DNA of 64,000 bases, from NCBI RefSeq assembly GCF_907164915.1, contig NC_061864.1, positions 12,407,889 to 12,471,888 on the forward strand. Reading direction: 5' to 3'. This document shows positions 35,460 through 47,267 of this stretch, in pieces. Source of the stretch: Impatiens glandulifera (Eukaryota > Streptophyta > Magnoliopsida > Ericales > Balsaminaceae). The position numbers and the translations under genes are program-made. The notes below the pieces were generated by a model. The model saw nothing but the letters and a program-made list of their open reading frames with translations. It ran no database searches and was not told where the DNA came from. Numbering within the stretch: the stretch's first letter is position 1; every line of letters begins with the position of its first letter.

Positions 35460-35911
35460 CCGGTGGTTTTAGCGAAATTCCGTACCTCAAAACCCTAAGC
35501 TAAGCGAACCCCCTTCTCTCTCTTTACGTTGCAGAGATTTCAAGTTATTCTATGCTTATAAAATTCATAATTACCTACGCCAAGGTATCGATTCCAGCTT
35601 AAACCTCTCGGATTTTGCTAGAATACGTTGATTCTAGGGATGAATTTCTTGGATGATGAGCTAATTTCATTTTATTTGAATCCGAAGAAAGAGGAGGAAA
35701 TCAGTCATTATTTTTTAGTCATAATTAATCAGTCATCTGTTTAAATAGACCTACCTACCTTCTTCGTTGTTCATCTGAACTTCATCTTGGCTCTGTGTTC
35801 TCAGATCAAACCCATAAATGTTTTCGGTAGAAATTAGAGGGGTTTGTTCTTATTTCTAGGTTTAGTTGGTGAAAGAGTGAGATAATAAACCATTAACTGG
35901 TACCTTAAGCG
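35460..35911 (+). promoter_or_regulatory. DUF506 5' leader, possibly with an intron
   Basis: A donor-like AAG|GTATCG at about 35585 and an acceptor-like TTCTCAG at about 35803 could define a leader intron that would remove the 34-codon ORF at 35640-35744. A CT-rich stretch (CCCCTTCTCTCTCTTTAC) lies at about 35510. A 13-codon ORF at 35818-35859 would remain in the mature leader. Transcript structure is inferred. Confidence 0.35.
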
Positions 35912-37167
35912 ATGAAGATTCAGCCTGTTGATATCAATTTCAACCCAGTTGATGATACTTTCCGGAATGAGCCCGCAGTGAAACCTGTTTTGAAGTCACG
36001 GCTGAGGCGTCTGTTTGAACGAAACTTTCCGGTGAGACTTCCATCGGTTGAAACGAACCTTAATTTAGTAAAGCATGGTTCCGGTGAGTTCGATCCGAGC
36101 TCTGTTTGTTTGGCGAAGATGGTGCAGAATTTCATTGAATATGGAAGCGATAAGCAGGATTCGCTGAAATGTAACAGTAAAAGCTGTAATTGCTTCAACA
36201 GAAACTGCGGCGATAACTCCGAGGAAGACAATGACTCTTCTGATTTCTCATCTGCCGATGCATGCAGAGTTCTGAAAGTAATCTAAATATTGAATTAGTA
36301 AATCTTTGTTCATACCCTTCTCCGATCGATATAAAAGTACTAATCTTTCTTTCTTTGTTGGATTCTGTTGTTATATTAGAGTTTGGTTCAATGTGCATGC
36401 GTTGTTGAAAGAAAGCTGCTGGGGGACACATCAAGAATCGTGGAGAACAACAAGTTTTCAAAGCTTAAAGATGAATGTTGCAGAAAGATTGTCACTGATG
36501 GCCTTATAGCTCTTGGATATGATGCTTCTATCTGCAAATCTCGCTGGGAAAAATCCTCTCTTTGCCCGGCCGGTAATCAATCACTCTTTCTCTCTCGCAT
36601 ACATTTGGAGGATTTTCTTGAAATATTATTGATATGATTATGATTGGAACAGGGGAATATGAATTTGTGGATGTATTGATAGAAGGGGGGGAGAGGTTTA
36701 TAATCGATATAGCCTTCAGATCAGAATTCGAAATCGCTAGATCAACAAAAACATACAAATCAATCCTCCAGAAGCTTCCAAACATATTTGTAGGGAAATC
36801 TGAGCGTCTGCAGTCAATAATCTCGATTGTTTCAGAGGCGGCGAAACAGAGTCTGAAGAAGAAAGGTATGCACTTCCCTCCATGGAGAAAAGCTGAATAT
36901 GTGAAGGCTAAATGGTTATCTCCCTGCACCCGAACCAAACCGAACATAATCATGATCGACAAAGAAGAAGTATTATCTGATGATATTGATGAAGAACCTA
37001 CTATGTTTGCTTTAACTGCTGCTGCTGCTGCTGCTGCTGGAGATGATGATGATGAAGAAGAGAATAAGAAGAAATGGGAACTGCCAAAGGTTGGAATTCA
37101 GAAGCCTTTGTCTGGAGTAAAGATGGTGACTGGTTTAGCTTCTGTCATTAACGACAACAATCCCTAA
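35912..37167 (+). CDS. DUF506 / PDDEXK-like family protein (three exons)
   Basis: Exons 35912-36277, 36380-36572 and 36653-37167 join in phase to 357 residues. DUF506 (PF04720) proteins are plant-specific and have a predicted PD-(D/E)XK nuclease-like fold; their biochemical role is not settled, though some are linked to drought and root-hair growth. Family signatures seen: ERKLLGDTSRIVE, RKIVTDGLIALGYDASICKS, FRSEFEIARSTKTYKSIL, IFVGKSERLQ and GMHFPPWRKAEYVKAKWLSP. A run of eight Ala codons, mostly GCT (37016-37039), followed by an Asp/Glu-rich tail, may be length-variable. The first 60 residues are poorly conserved and basic, and residues 85-120 are Ser/Asp-rich. The upstream ORFs suggest translational control. 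Comparable Arabidopsis genes are At3g22970 and At2g38820 (from memory). Confidence 0.9.
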
Positions 37168-38864
37168 ATGTTTTTGTTTTGTTTTGTTTTTAATTTCTGG
37201 AAAACATCTATCCTTCTTCTTCTTCTGCTTCCACCCCTTTGTGGTTTTTGTATAAGGGTGTGTGATCTACTTACTGATATACTACAATAGTGACTACATA
37301 TACACTAATAATAATAATAATAATGATTAAAAAAGCAAATATAATGTTATTATAGTATTTCAGTTTCTGTTCTTGGTGATCTTCTTCAAGTATTGGCTTG
37401 CAGGAAAGGATGGAGAAGATGAAGAAGGAAGATTGTGATCCAATAAGTGTCATTTCTCGAGATGGGTTTTTCCTTGAGTTGAATAATTCTTTCATAGACT
37501 AACTGTCTCAATGTGGGATGTCTGATTTTTGAGTTTTGACATAAGGAATATTTAGGGTTTGTTGGGATACTTATAATCTGATATAAGTATATTTGGTAAA
37601 TCACATTCGTACTATATAATGATAAAATAAAAATAATATTTATTCTATTTTAAAATAAAATGTATTTTAATATTTTATATTTGAAATTTATTGGTCTACT
37701 CCACTGTAATCTTGGTGTTGAATGTGATTTTAATTTTATTTTTCCAAAATAAATAATTGTAATTGAACAAAGCACACCGTCTATTATATATGGATTGAAG
37801 TATGAAGTATAATTTAATTGGATTTGGAAATATCTTGGTTATTACATTCTTAATTTTACAAAATAAATGGACCCATTTAAAAAGCAAACAAAAGAGTACA
37901 GAGAAACTAGTTTTCTCAAGTATTTCTTGGGCCTTGTTTAACTTTAATCACTCACAAGTCACAACTAAAATAATTAAAATGTCAAATTACTCATATATTT
38001 TATTTTTAAATATTTAATACAAATATTATTTTATAGTCTTCTCACTTAAATAATTCTAATTTATTTACTTTTCATTAAAAATATTTATTTTTTTCCCAAA
38101 ATTTTGATTATTTAATAAAAATACATCAAAAAAGCATTTTAGCAAGCTTGTTTGTTAAAGGGTATTTCAGGATTTTTTATTTTAAATTTATATAAAAATA
38201 TCCTATTTATTTAAATTTTAATTAAATACAAAATAATATTTTAATAATATTCTAAAAAAATAACAAATATCCCATTTTTTTTAAAAACCCAACAAATCAT
38301 TAAGAAAAATACCAAGATGAAGTCTTTTTTTTTTCCATTTTTTTTTAATTAGCACTATTCCTATTGTAATGTCTACTTTTTACTTATCTATTCAATTGGT
38401 TTGGAAAAACTAGCATGGATAGTAATACTTTTATTTGACTTTAATGTAAATGTTTTAAATGATAATAAAACTCATAATTTTAATCTTTTTAAAATAAAAA
38501 ATAATAATATATATTAAATGTTCAACTACTATATTTTTTTATATATTAACTACCAATTACTAGGGGTGAATAAGTCTTGGAAATGTTTAAACAATGCCTA
38601 AACCCTAATTTGATAATCTTGACACCTCTTAGTGAATTGAGAATGACAATAACATGTTGGATAATATTGAATATAGTCATTCTCAAATCTCAATCGAGCA
38701 ATTAACCTACTTCATGTTATATATATATATACATTTCATAGCTGACTTTTACTCCTTCAATAGTCTACATAAATTCAATATTAAAATCCCAAAATCACCA
38801 TTAAATTCAATTATTCAACTCCCCCAAATGTAACAAAAACAAATTAACACTCAAACACACAACA
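37168..38864. other. DUF506 3' region, AT-rich spacer, ELC-like promoter
   Basis: No additional gene is supported. The short minus-strand frames at 37271-37887 have no domains. The 100 bp or so before 38865 is A/C-rich and is probably the leader of the next gene. Confidence 0.4.
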
Positions 38865-39878
38865 ATGGTGTCTTCATCCGCAATCGAATTCATCGACGCC
38901 TCCTTGTCATATACAAACACTTCCAAATACTCTTTATCCTACCAAGATTCAAGTCAAAAATGGATAATTCGCGACCATCTCCTCTCCCTACTCCGCGACT
39001 TCCCCTCGTTAGAACCGTCGTGTGACCAATTCACCCACAATGACGGCACCACCGTCAATCTCCTTAACATCTCCGGTCACATCCCCATCCCACCACGTTC
39101 TAGTTCCACTACGGTGCCTCTCATCATTTGGGTACACGAGAATTACCCTTTTATAGCCCCTATGATCTTCGTCGTTCCGAATCCAAACAGAATCCTAACC
39201 GATCACCCTCACGTTGACTCCTCATCGGGGTCCATTTCTTCTCCTTACTTGCTCATGTGGAATGGCAATAATAGTAATCTCTCCAAGTTGGTACAAAACA
39301 TAGTCAACATTTTTTCCTTTACCCATGAAGCGAATCATCGTAATTCATCACACCCAAGTCTTGTTTCGAGGCAGGAAGCGATCGATCGTCTGACTTGTTC
39401 CCTCCATTACGACGTCGATGTACTTAGAAACGAGGCGGAGAAGGAATTGGAGGCGCTATGGGCTCTCCAAGGGAAGATGTCGGATCGAGCTGAAGTCGCA
39501 ACTAGTATGATAATTGCACTTGAGGAAGAGAAACAGAGCTTGGAAAACAGAGTTGTTGAGTTGATGAATGGAGCTGACAGTTTGATTGATTGGTTGGAAG
39601 ACAATGATCAAATGATCACGAGATTTAACGATGATGATGATCATGATGATGCATTTAGAGGAGTTGATGATGAGGAAGATAGGGTTTTGGGTTGTTTGGC
39701 TGAGGATATGGCTGTGGATGATGTGATTTATGAACTTGATAAGGCATTGAATAAAGGGGTTATACCATTTAGGTTGTATATTAAACAGGTTAGAGAATTG
39801 AGTAGAGAACAGTTCTTCAATAGGGCATTACTTGTTAAATTGAGGGGGCCCCAAATACTTTATCATTATTCACCTTGA
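38865..39878 (+). CDS. ELC-like UEV protein (VPS23/TSG101, ESCRT-I)
   Basis: An intronless 337-residue ORF. Residues about 10-155 form a UEV domain, the E2-like ubiquitin-binding fold without the catalytic Cys: LLNISGHIPIP, VPLIIWVHENYPFIAPMIFV, and HVDSSSGSISSPYLLMW, which matches TSG101's HVD-x-x-G-x-I-x-x-PYL-x-x-W. The Pro-rich linker usual in ELC is almost absent. A coiled coil spans about 185-250, and the steadiness box is at 283-330 (DVIYELDKALNKGVIPFRLY, LSREQFFNRALLVKL). The protein sorts ubiquitylated cargo into multivesicular endosomes within ESCRT-I. A short Asp-rich insert (DDDDHDD) sits between coil and box. The length fits the shorter Arabidopsis paralogue At2g38830 better than ELC (At3g12400), by memory. 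Confidence 0.9.
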   Translation: MVSSSAIEFIDASLSYTNTSKYSLSYQDSSQKWIIRDHLLSLLRDFPSLEPSCDQFTHNDGTTVNLLNISGHIPIPPRSSSTTVPLIIWVHENYPFIAPMIFVVPNPNRILTDHPHVDSSSGSISSPYLLMWNGNNSNLSKLVQNIVNIFSFTHEANHRNSSHPSLVSRQEAIDRLTCSLHYDVDVLRNEAEKELEALWALQGKMSDRAEVATSMIIALEEEKQSLENRVVELMNGADSLIDWLEDNDQMITRFNDDDDHDDAFRGVDDEEDRVLGCLAEDMAVDDVIYELDKALNKGVIPFRLYIKQVRELSREQFFNRALLVKLRGPQILYHYSP

Positions 39879-41399
39879 ATTGATTAAATGTTTGTTTAGA
39901 CTTCATCTAATTACACCCCTCTTGTTTAATAAATAAACATTAATTTAGAGAAATCAGAAGTTAATCTACCAAGTTTATGTTTCGAGTTATAACCAAAACA
40001 ATATCATTTTGTTGCCTAAGTTTGTATCTTACTTTATGTTCAAGACATACTTTGTGATGTTTATTAATCATTTGTTTGATACACACTCACTTCTCTCTTT
40101 ATTTTTGAAAAAAAGGACAAGGTCATCCGAAAAATGAAAAAAGGAAATCGCCATCTTTATTAGCAATAAAAAATAAAAAAGAGATTTTTTTTTTCTTTTA
40201 TCCATATTCATAGAGATCGAATGATTATCATGATTCATAAACTAATGAAATGTTTAGTTATTTTTTTAATCGAAAGATATGGGTTCGATCTCAATTATAT
40301 CGACCCTTCGTGTTCACTTCTTTTTTTGCAAGGTTTCATTCTCTTATGAAAAGATTGGATGATGGAAAAACCAGCAAGCTACGACTTTAAAGCTCACATT
40401 TTTCTAAGGAATTTTCTATTAAAAATATTATATATATATATATATTATTTATAATTTAATTTAAGGCGTTTTAAGTGTAAATTCAATTTGACTCAACCTA
40501 ATAAAATTAGTATTAATATTAACAAATTTATTTATTTGTACCACAATTTTGTAGACTTCTAGCCTCTTAGGCTTTAGCTTGAATGGATTAGGTGCATAAT
40601 GCTAACAAGCTCCTCTAAAGTCTTGTTTGGATTTGAGATTTTGCAAAAATTAGAAGAGAAAAAAATAAATAGTAATTGGTGATAATTTTAAGTATTTGTA
40701 TGTCTCGACAGGCGGATTTAGAAGTTAGAGTTGATTGAACTTAAATTTTGTATAAAAAGTTATATATTTATAAAAAAATTAAACTAATATAATGTTAAGT
40801 TAAGCTAAACGAGATTTTAATAATAAAAATAATCTATAATAAAATATATTTATATACCCTTAACTAAATCTCATTCAACATAAAATGTCAAACAATCGAC
40901 AATAAAATAATCATTCATTTTATTGCGAAATTTTGTCTTATATTAAATCAAGATAAATTAATCTAGTCAAAATAATATAAATTTTTAATCGTTCACTCTC
41001 AGTCAATTGACACAACTCAACAAGTGTAAAATCTTCAAATTACGCGTCACATCAAGTTTATAATTTACCAATTCATACTTCAAAACAATGAAAGAGTTTA
41101 TAAAGTGCCCAAAAACCAAGACCTACATTATCAGTTGAAAAGTTAATGAAGTATGAAAAAAAATGAAGGACAGAAAGCTAAAAATCAGGAGAATATAAAG
41201 ACAAAACTTACTTGGGAGATTTTAAACAAAATGTTGAGATTCTTAAATCCCTTTTGAGTTTAAATTACATGCTGAAGTGGAGAAAAATGCATCAAAGAAT
41301 AAGAAGATGTAGTTGTTGAGAACTACATATATATGAATCATATATCTTTCTCAATCACTAATGATGCTTTGCTAAAACAATAGGAGTATATGAGATTGA
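39879..41399. other. Intergenic, nothing coding
   Basis: AT-rich with a short (AT)n at about 40430-40445. About 40708 (GACAGGCGGATTTAGAAGTT) resembles a hAT terminal sequence but no matching end was found. Confidence 0.35.
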
Positions 41400-42034
41400 G
41401 AAAGGAATCAGGAAATATCCATGATCTCTATTTATTGAAATTCAAGCAAGAAACAAATTTGAAAAATATTCTAAAGATGAAACACACATATGTTGGGTCA
41501 AACTGTATGAAGCTGGAAAAATGATCCGAATGTATGAACCTACTTAACAAACCGAAGGAAACAACCCAAATTTGGTTCAAACTAAGGAACATTCTAGTTC
41601 ATATGTATAATGCAGAAGCACTTAGTCATTTCGCTAGTCTCTTGGGGAAACCATTGTATATAAATCCAATAACACGGGAAAGAGAACACATCACATATAC
41701 TAGGATAAACATTGAAGTGCATCATAGAATCAATTTATCAGCAAAAATGACAATAGTTGATCCGAATAGACAAACCCACATATGTGGATATTATGTATTA
41801 ATGGAGGTCAAACAGATGTGCTGGAATACTTTTGAATATTCTAGTAATAAATATGCAAAAACAATTGAAGAACAATACAAAAATTTTAGTAACAAAATGA
41901 AAAAACTGAAATTGAAGAATCAGGAACTCATAATGAGGAAGCTAAAGATGGAGATGCAAATGATGAGAATGATGAAGAATCGAAAGAAAGAACCAAAGGA
42001 TGAAAAAGAAGAAGAATCAAATGATGAAATATGA
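41400..42034 (+). pseudogene. LINE ORF1-type DUF4283 remnant
   Basis: The open part (41534-42034) shows the DUF4283/zinc-knuckle layout of plant LINE ORF1: TQIWFKLRNILVHMYNAEAL, SHFASLLGKPLYINPITRER, then ITYTRINIEVHH, corresponding to the family's 'WVRL..LP...W....L..IAS..GKPL..D..T' and 'ARVCVEV'. The zinc knuckle is degraded: CWNTFEYSSNKYAKT in place of C-x-x-C-x-x-FGH. The final 40 residues are a Lys/Glu/Met-rich coil. In-frame remains of the upstream part of the domain continue back to about 41400 past stops. No reverse transcriptase follows. Confidence 0.65.
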
Positions 42035-44145
42035 GATGAGTTAAGGAATGAAAGTAAGTAAAATCAGAGGAAGAAAGTGATAAGAATGTTGCGGAGGAGG
42101 ATAGTGCGTATGTTTGAATTACATATATTATTTTATGTTACTTGTGCAACTATATATTATTTTATGTTACCTGTGCACTATATATATATATAATAAAAAA
42201 AGGAGTGATAAGGTTAATTGGACCCTTCAGGCAGTCTCTCACACGATATATTAACGACACGTGTAATATTAGTCTTAACCCTTAAACTCAATATTTATTT
42301 ATTTGACTGCAGTAGAGTATGGTTTAAACTCAGGTAAAATATTTTTTTTACACCGCTTGTGCCGTCTTCTTCTTCAGTTAAATTTGCTAACCCTCTTGTC
42401 TGCCACTGCTCTAGAATCGGTCTTCTTCTTCAGTTATATATGATAACCCATCTCCCGTCCTCCGCTGCACTAAAATTGCCGTCCACCGATCCGTTTCCAA
42501 TCGTCTTCGAATCACCGTTGGTCGCCGATCAGTATAGAGCTGCAAGAACTCCTCTCTTGCAGGACTCATATGTATGTATCTATCTCGTCTCATAGATATT
42601 AATTTTAAATTATTTGTTACCTTATTTGTCAAACAATTCTATTTAACTGATGAATATATTACATATCTGTTTGATTAAAAAGATGCATAATAGGATTATA
42701 TATATATAAGGTATAATCATGTAATTCTTAAGATTTTGCTTTACATTTGATTGAAATTAGTCATTAGTTTTCTCTAAATCTGGTTTAGTTTGTATTTATG
42801 ATCTCGATAATCAAATTGTGTATCTACCTCATCATATCTTACATATTTGTTTGATTAAAAGGATGCATAATAGGATTATATATAAGGCATAATCATCTAA
42901 TTCGTAAGTTTAGATTCTGATTGAAATAGGGAACCTTGAGAAATGATGAGCGCACAAACACCACATATTGCGTTTATAGCTCGGATGTGGCAACTGGATA
43001 TGTGATAATGGTTTTTTCATGTCTTGGCTGTTCAAGAGAAGTTGGTTGTTCAAGTGATTATTGATATGTTTAACTTTATTATCGAGATGTTTGGTAATAT
43101 AAACTTTATAAACTATATAAGTTTTGATTATCCAATAACTAGTAATAACATAGTTTTGTCCAAGTCTCCAAACATCGTCTTTTAACCATGAACCTTACAC
43201 TAGAACCATCATCACTATTAAAGAATACTATTATAAGAATATATTAACATGATCAAATGATAAAAATGCTAAGAAACCCAAATTATGACAAGTTCATAAT
43301 TTTACTTAATAACTATATATGACAGAAATATAACAGAAATATGACAAATATAACATAAATTTGACAAGTATTACAAATCCAGGTACAGAAATATGACAAG
43401 TTCTTAATTTTGTTTAATATCTATAGAAATATGACAAATATAACATAAATATGACAAGTATTACAAATCCATTTACACAAATATGACATAAATATAACAG
43501 AAATATGACAAATTCATAATTTTGTTTAATAGTTACACAAAAATTCAACTGCTAAAGTAGAATAACATGTTTATAAATTCCAGCTGATAGGTGTGCAAAT
43601 CTTAAAGTAGAACACCTATCTAAAAAAAATATTGTCGATGATAGTAATTCAAATAGAAGGTAATCGTAAATCAAATTATAAATACCTCACATAATTTTAG
43701 AGAACACTAAGAATAATACTAATACACTTTTTCAGTTATCAGGATAGTGCCCTTGAACATTATTTTTTTTATTATATTTAAATAACTTTAATTTTTTTAC
43801 AACATTTCTTATTTATGATGAATGAGGACCCCAAAGTGATATGAAGACCCCAAAAATTATGATGGTTGAAAAACCCCAAAATACATATATTGCAATAAAG
43901 TGGAATTTGAGTGTTATTGTGATTATATATAGTTCATTTCATATTCATGTGTGTTTGTGGCATCTTGTGAATTTGGATCCTTATTTTTTTTCTTTTTGCA
44001 CCTAACAAATAAAAAAATACAAAATAATGATAGATTAACTATATACTGAGTACATGAATAAAGTTATGAAAAATGAAATTTTACCTGAAATTTGAGCTTT
44101 TCCCTTTCCTTTTTTTGCTTTTAGTATCCCAGTGTCTTGTAATAT
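42035..44145. repeat. Intergenic; local direct repeat and a minisatellite
   Basis: About 42648-42727 and 42838-42908 are direct copies (TTTGATTAAAARGATGCATA, then ATAGGATTATATATA). At about 43310-43540 a degenerate minisatellite repeats AAATATGACA(A/T)AAATATAACA- and ACAAGTATTACAAATCCA-type blocks. The ORF at 42359-42595 has no recognisable domain. Confidence 0.5.
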
Positions 44146-44922
44146 TTACATTTGTAACTCCTTTAGCTTTAGCAGTGAGCAAGTTACGTAGATATATTTC
44201 ATATTTTGAATATCATCATTACATGGTGTCTCATTTTCTACATTCAAATTCGAGACAAGTTCGGAGATTTCATCTTTTGCATTGTCAAACAATCTACATA
44301 ATATTTTTCTTGCATCCTCATGAGGTTTGTTTAGTTGAGTTAGATCGTATATCGATCTCATTACTTGGTTGAGAAACACCATATCAGATACATGACCACC
44401 ACTATCACTTTTTTGAAAATTAGAGTTAATTATATTTCTTACATTTTCCGTGCATCTCTTTAAAATGTAACAGTTTGGTAAAATAGTGACATCCATAAAG
44501 ATAAACGCCATCAAAACATGCTTACACAAAATTCTCACTGTCTCAAATTTATGACAACTGCATTTTATTTCATGATTCTGTATGTTGAACATCACGTGTC
44601 TAACCCTTGAATTTTCATCATGAGATATTACTTTGATCTCGATCAAATTCTAATCATTACCAAAACAAGATGGTTGTTCAACATATTTGCAGTTCAAAGA
44701 ATTAACCAATTGAACTTCAAATAATTGGTATATGGTAAGTGCATAGACATCAACAACATGAATCACAAATTTATATGGTTTTTCAAAATTTGTGAAGGCT
44801 TACCATGACGACAACGAGTATCCCCGGTCTTCTCTTTTACCCGCAAATTATCTTCAATCTTTAGATAATTCATCACAAATTTATACAAAGAACTCATTTT
44901 ATTACCTGCCTATTTTAAAACC

Positions 44923-46397
44923 TGACAAGAAATAGAACACTGACTTTGAATATTTAGTATAAATATTCAAAGAGAGAGAAATTGTAAGATTAAATTAGTC
45001 AATAATTATAAATTTACCAAGTTTTGAATATTTATTTTAAATAATCAAAAAGTGAGAAATTGTTAAGTAAAAAATAGTTAATTAAGTATAAATATTAATT
45101 AACTACAAAATAAAAACTTAATCGAATTAATTTAATCATGTGCAAATTAAAGAAAAAGATGACTAGTAGTTAAAATTGTCCTTGATTAAAGTTCAACATT
45201 ATCTGCAAATCAGCATCTTATAAGATCGGCATTTTGAAGAGATGTAGCCAGATATTTATGAAGTCGGTATTTTGGAAGATCGACATTTTGAAAAGGCGTA
45301 GCCGGTTATTTATGAAGTCGGCATTTTGTAAATCGGCATTTTACAAAAGCATGCGTCCGACATTTTGTAAATCGAAATTTTGCAAAAGAACGCGTCCGAC
45401 ATTTTACAAATCGGCAGTTTGTTGAAGCGCTTCCAGCTTTCTATGATCAATACAATTTACCAACCTTAGTAATATATGAGGACGCTTCCGACTTTTGCAG
45501 GCGTCAGCTTTATACTTCCCAGATAATAGTTTCCCTTTTTGTGCAAAGTCTGATGATGATCTCTCTACAGCAGCAGAGCTATGATAAAAGAATCAAAGAC
45601 AAGTCAAAGCTTCTGAGATTTACGCTCCTCGTAAATCATAATCCAATTAATGACAATTTGACTTATTATCATCCAAGTACAGACAAGATCAAAGAATATA
45701 TCATCCGATGTACTATCTTGGAGTTCAACCAATCAAAATCAAGACAGATATCTCATGAAGCAAAATATGTCCGTTGAGTAGTAAAAATATTTCCGTTGAA
45801 ATTTACCTACTTAAGAAGACAAAGGACAACTTGCTTCACACCGGCTTCTGAACAATCTTTTCACGAACTAAAAAACTATCAACTCTTTCAAGCTCTAAAG
45901 TGTCATAAGCCTTCAAGTGTGTTAGAGTTCTAAATTTATATTACAATTCTACCTATTATGTGTGAGTTTGTTAGCATTGTAAGTTGACGGAATCTGTTTC
46001 TGTTTAATAAGAGTTTGTGTGCTAGGAGTTTGAAAACATGTAGTAACTAAGTCTTGATTGTTCGACAGAGTTGTGTACAAGTGTTGTATTCAATCAAACC
46101 TTCTAGTGGATATCCTTCTCAAGGTTGAGAAAAAGGGATGACGTATGAGCTTTTTTCCGAACATCCATAAACATCCTTTGTCTCGTGTGTTCTTTCCTAT
46201 TGCATTACTCTAATTTCGTTTTGTTGCTTTATGTCGAAACAAACATTTTCGCACTTAAACTCGGTTCAAAAGTTTGTGACGACTTGTGAAGAATAGAAAC
46301 CAGTTATTAATTTCTAACAGAGTTAATATCGAACAAAGTGTGTGTAAGCGTTCGACTTTGTGAGACCCCGCCTCCCTCATCGATTCCGATCCCAACA
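44923..46397 (+). mobile_element. Solo LTR with 5-bp target duplication AAACC
   Basis: The element begins TGACAAG and ends CCCAACA, the usual TG...CA of LTRs, and is flanked by AAACC at 44918-44922 and again at 46398-46402. It is 1475 bp with no internal coding region, so it is a solo LTR left by LTR-LTR recombination. The 3' part (AAGGGATGACGTATGAGC, ATCCATAAACATCC, GAGACCCCGCCTCCCTCATC) looks like SIRE/Maximus-type Ty1-copia LTRs from memory, which gives the orientation. Short repeats at 45222-45420 lie in the presumed U3. The ORF at 45541-45777 has no known domain. Confidence 0.8.
45222..45425 (+). repeat. Short tandem motifs in the LTR U3
   Basis: The blocks (A/G)TCGGCATTTTG(A/T)A, TATTTATGAAGTCGG and GCGTCCGACATTTT recur several times at 20-60 bp spacing. 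Repeated U3 motifs of this kind are often enhancer or silencing targets; here that is only inference. They generate a Lys/Ser/Phe-rich open frame with no real coding signal. Confidence 0.55.
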
Positions 46398-46790
46398 AAA
46401 CCATATTTGTGACCTCACTCCTTTAAGTAGCCAAAAGTCCTACACTGAACTTTTTATTACTAAAAGTAGTAACCCATTTTCTCCTAAGTTTGTATATTTC
46501 ATTCAACCAATTATGATCATCTAAATGATATGTATCAATAATATATTTCCATGTGGTCTCAAATTCATCTTTAGATTCACAATATGTCATTCATTTATGC
46601 CATAAACTTTTAAAAACTCGATCACCATTTAAACTCCCAAAGTGTGAAGGCGCATTTTGGTTTACATTCCATTGACATAAACGATGATGTGAATCGGAAA
46701 AAACTGTTTCAATGGCATTCATCATGGCTTGACATTGGTCTGAAAATATTGTCTGAGAGAGGGAGTGATGTAACATCACCTCATTGATTG

Positions 46791-47267
46791 GAAAAAAGAA
46801 AAAATGTGAGGAGTAAGAGAAAGGAGAGAAATTATTGTAGTTTTTCAGCCAATTAAATTGTTCATTCTCTTTCTCAAATTCTCTCCCTCAATCATTTCTC
46901 AATAAAAAAATCAGTTGGCTTAACATCAATACTAATAGTGAAGATAATGGTAAAATATAAAATTAAAAATATTAATATATAATAATAACATAAAAAAATA
47001 ATAATTTAAAATAAAAAATATTTTAATATTTTAATTAATTAGTTAAGTGAGTGGTTAATGATAATTATTTTGATTAATTTACATTATTTAAATAATCCAA
47101 AATTGTGGTATATAATAATAATAATAATAATTCACATAATATTTTATTTATTATTGTTTGTGATTTACTTTTAAGTTATTGAAAAAAAGAATTTATGTAG
47201 GTGGCTTTTAGTTATATCTATTGGACTCAAAATGGAAAAAAAACTAATTGTGATCTTGTATCGGGCT
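46791..47267. other. AT-rich spacer with a possible MITE at about 46765-46930
   Basis: The FRS similarity stops near 46790, where GATGTAACATCACCTCATTG begins. About 46930 ends with GTTGGCTTAACATC, whose complement starts GATGTTAAG. These could be the ends of a MITE of about 165 bp that truncated the transposase, but the inverted match is short. Confidence 0.35.

Larger units (their letters stand above)
44146..46790 (-). pseudogene. FAR1/FRS-type MULE transposase pseudogene, split by a solo LTR
   Basis: Minus-strand reading, two blocks. About 46790-46398 gives part of the MULE transposase domain: TIFSDQCQAMMNAIETVF and HRLCQWNVNQNAPSHF, then ESKDEFETTWKYIIDTYHLD and W-x-x-x-IYKLRRKW. About 44922-44146 gives the C-terminal part: LYKFVMNYLKIEDNLRVKEK, DTRCRHGKP, and a SWIM zinc finger CSCHKFETVRILCKHVLMAF (CxC...CxH). 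FAR1/FHY3 proteins and their MULE ancestors have exactly this order. The two blocks become collinear when the LTR at 44923-46397 is removed. In-frame stops, a His-to-Asn change in CQWHV, and loss of the FAR1 DNA-binding and catalytic N-terminal parts mark it as dead. Confidence 0.8.

Noticed and set aside
42359..42595. 78-codon ORF
   Set aside because: CT-rich sequence with repeated TCTTCTTCTTCAGTTA; no domain or splice context.
45541..45777. ORF inside the solo LTR
   Set aside because: Lies within LTR boundaries defined by TG...CA and target duplication; no domain.
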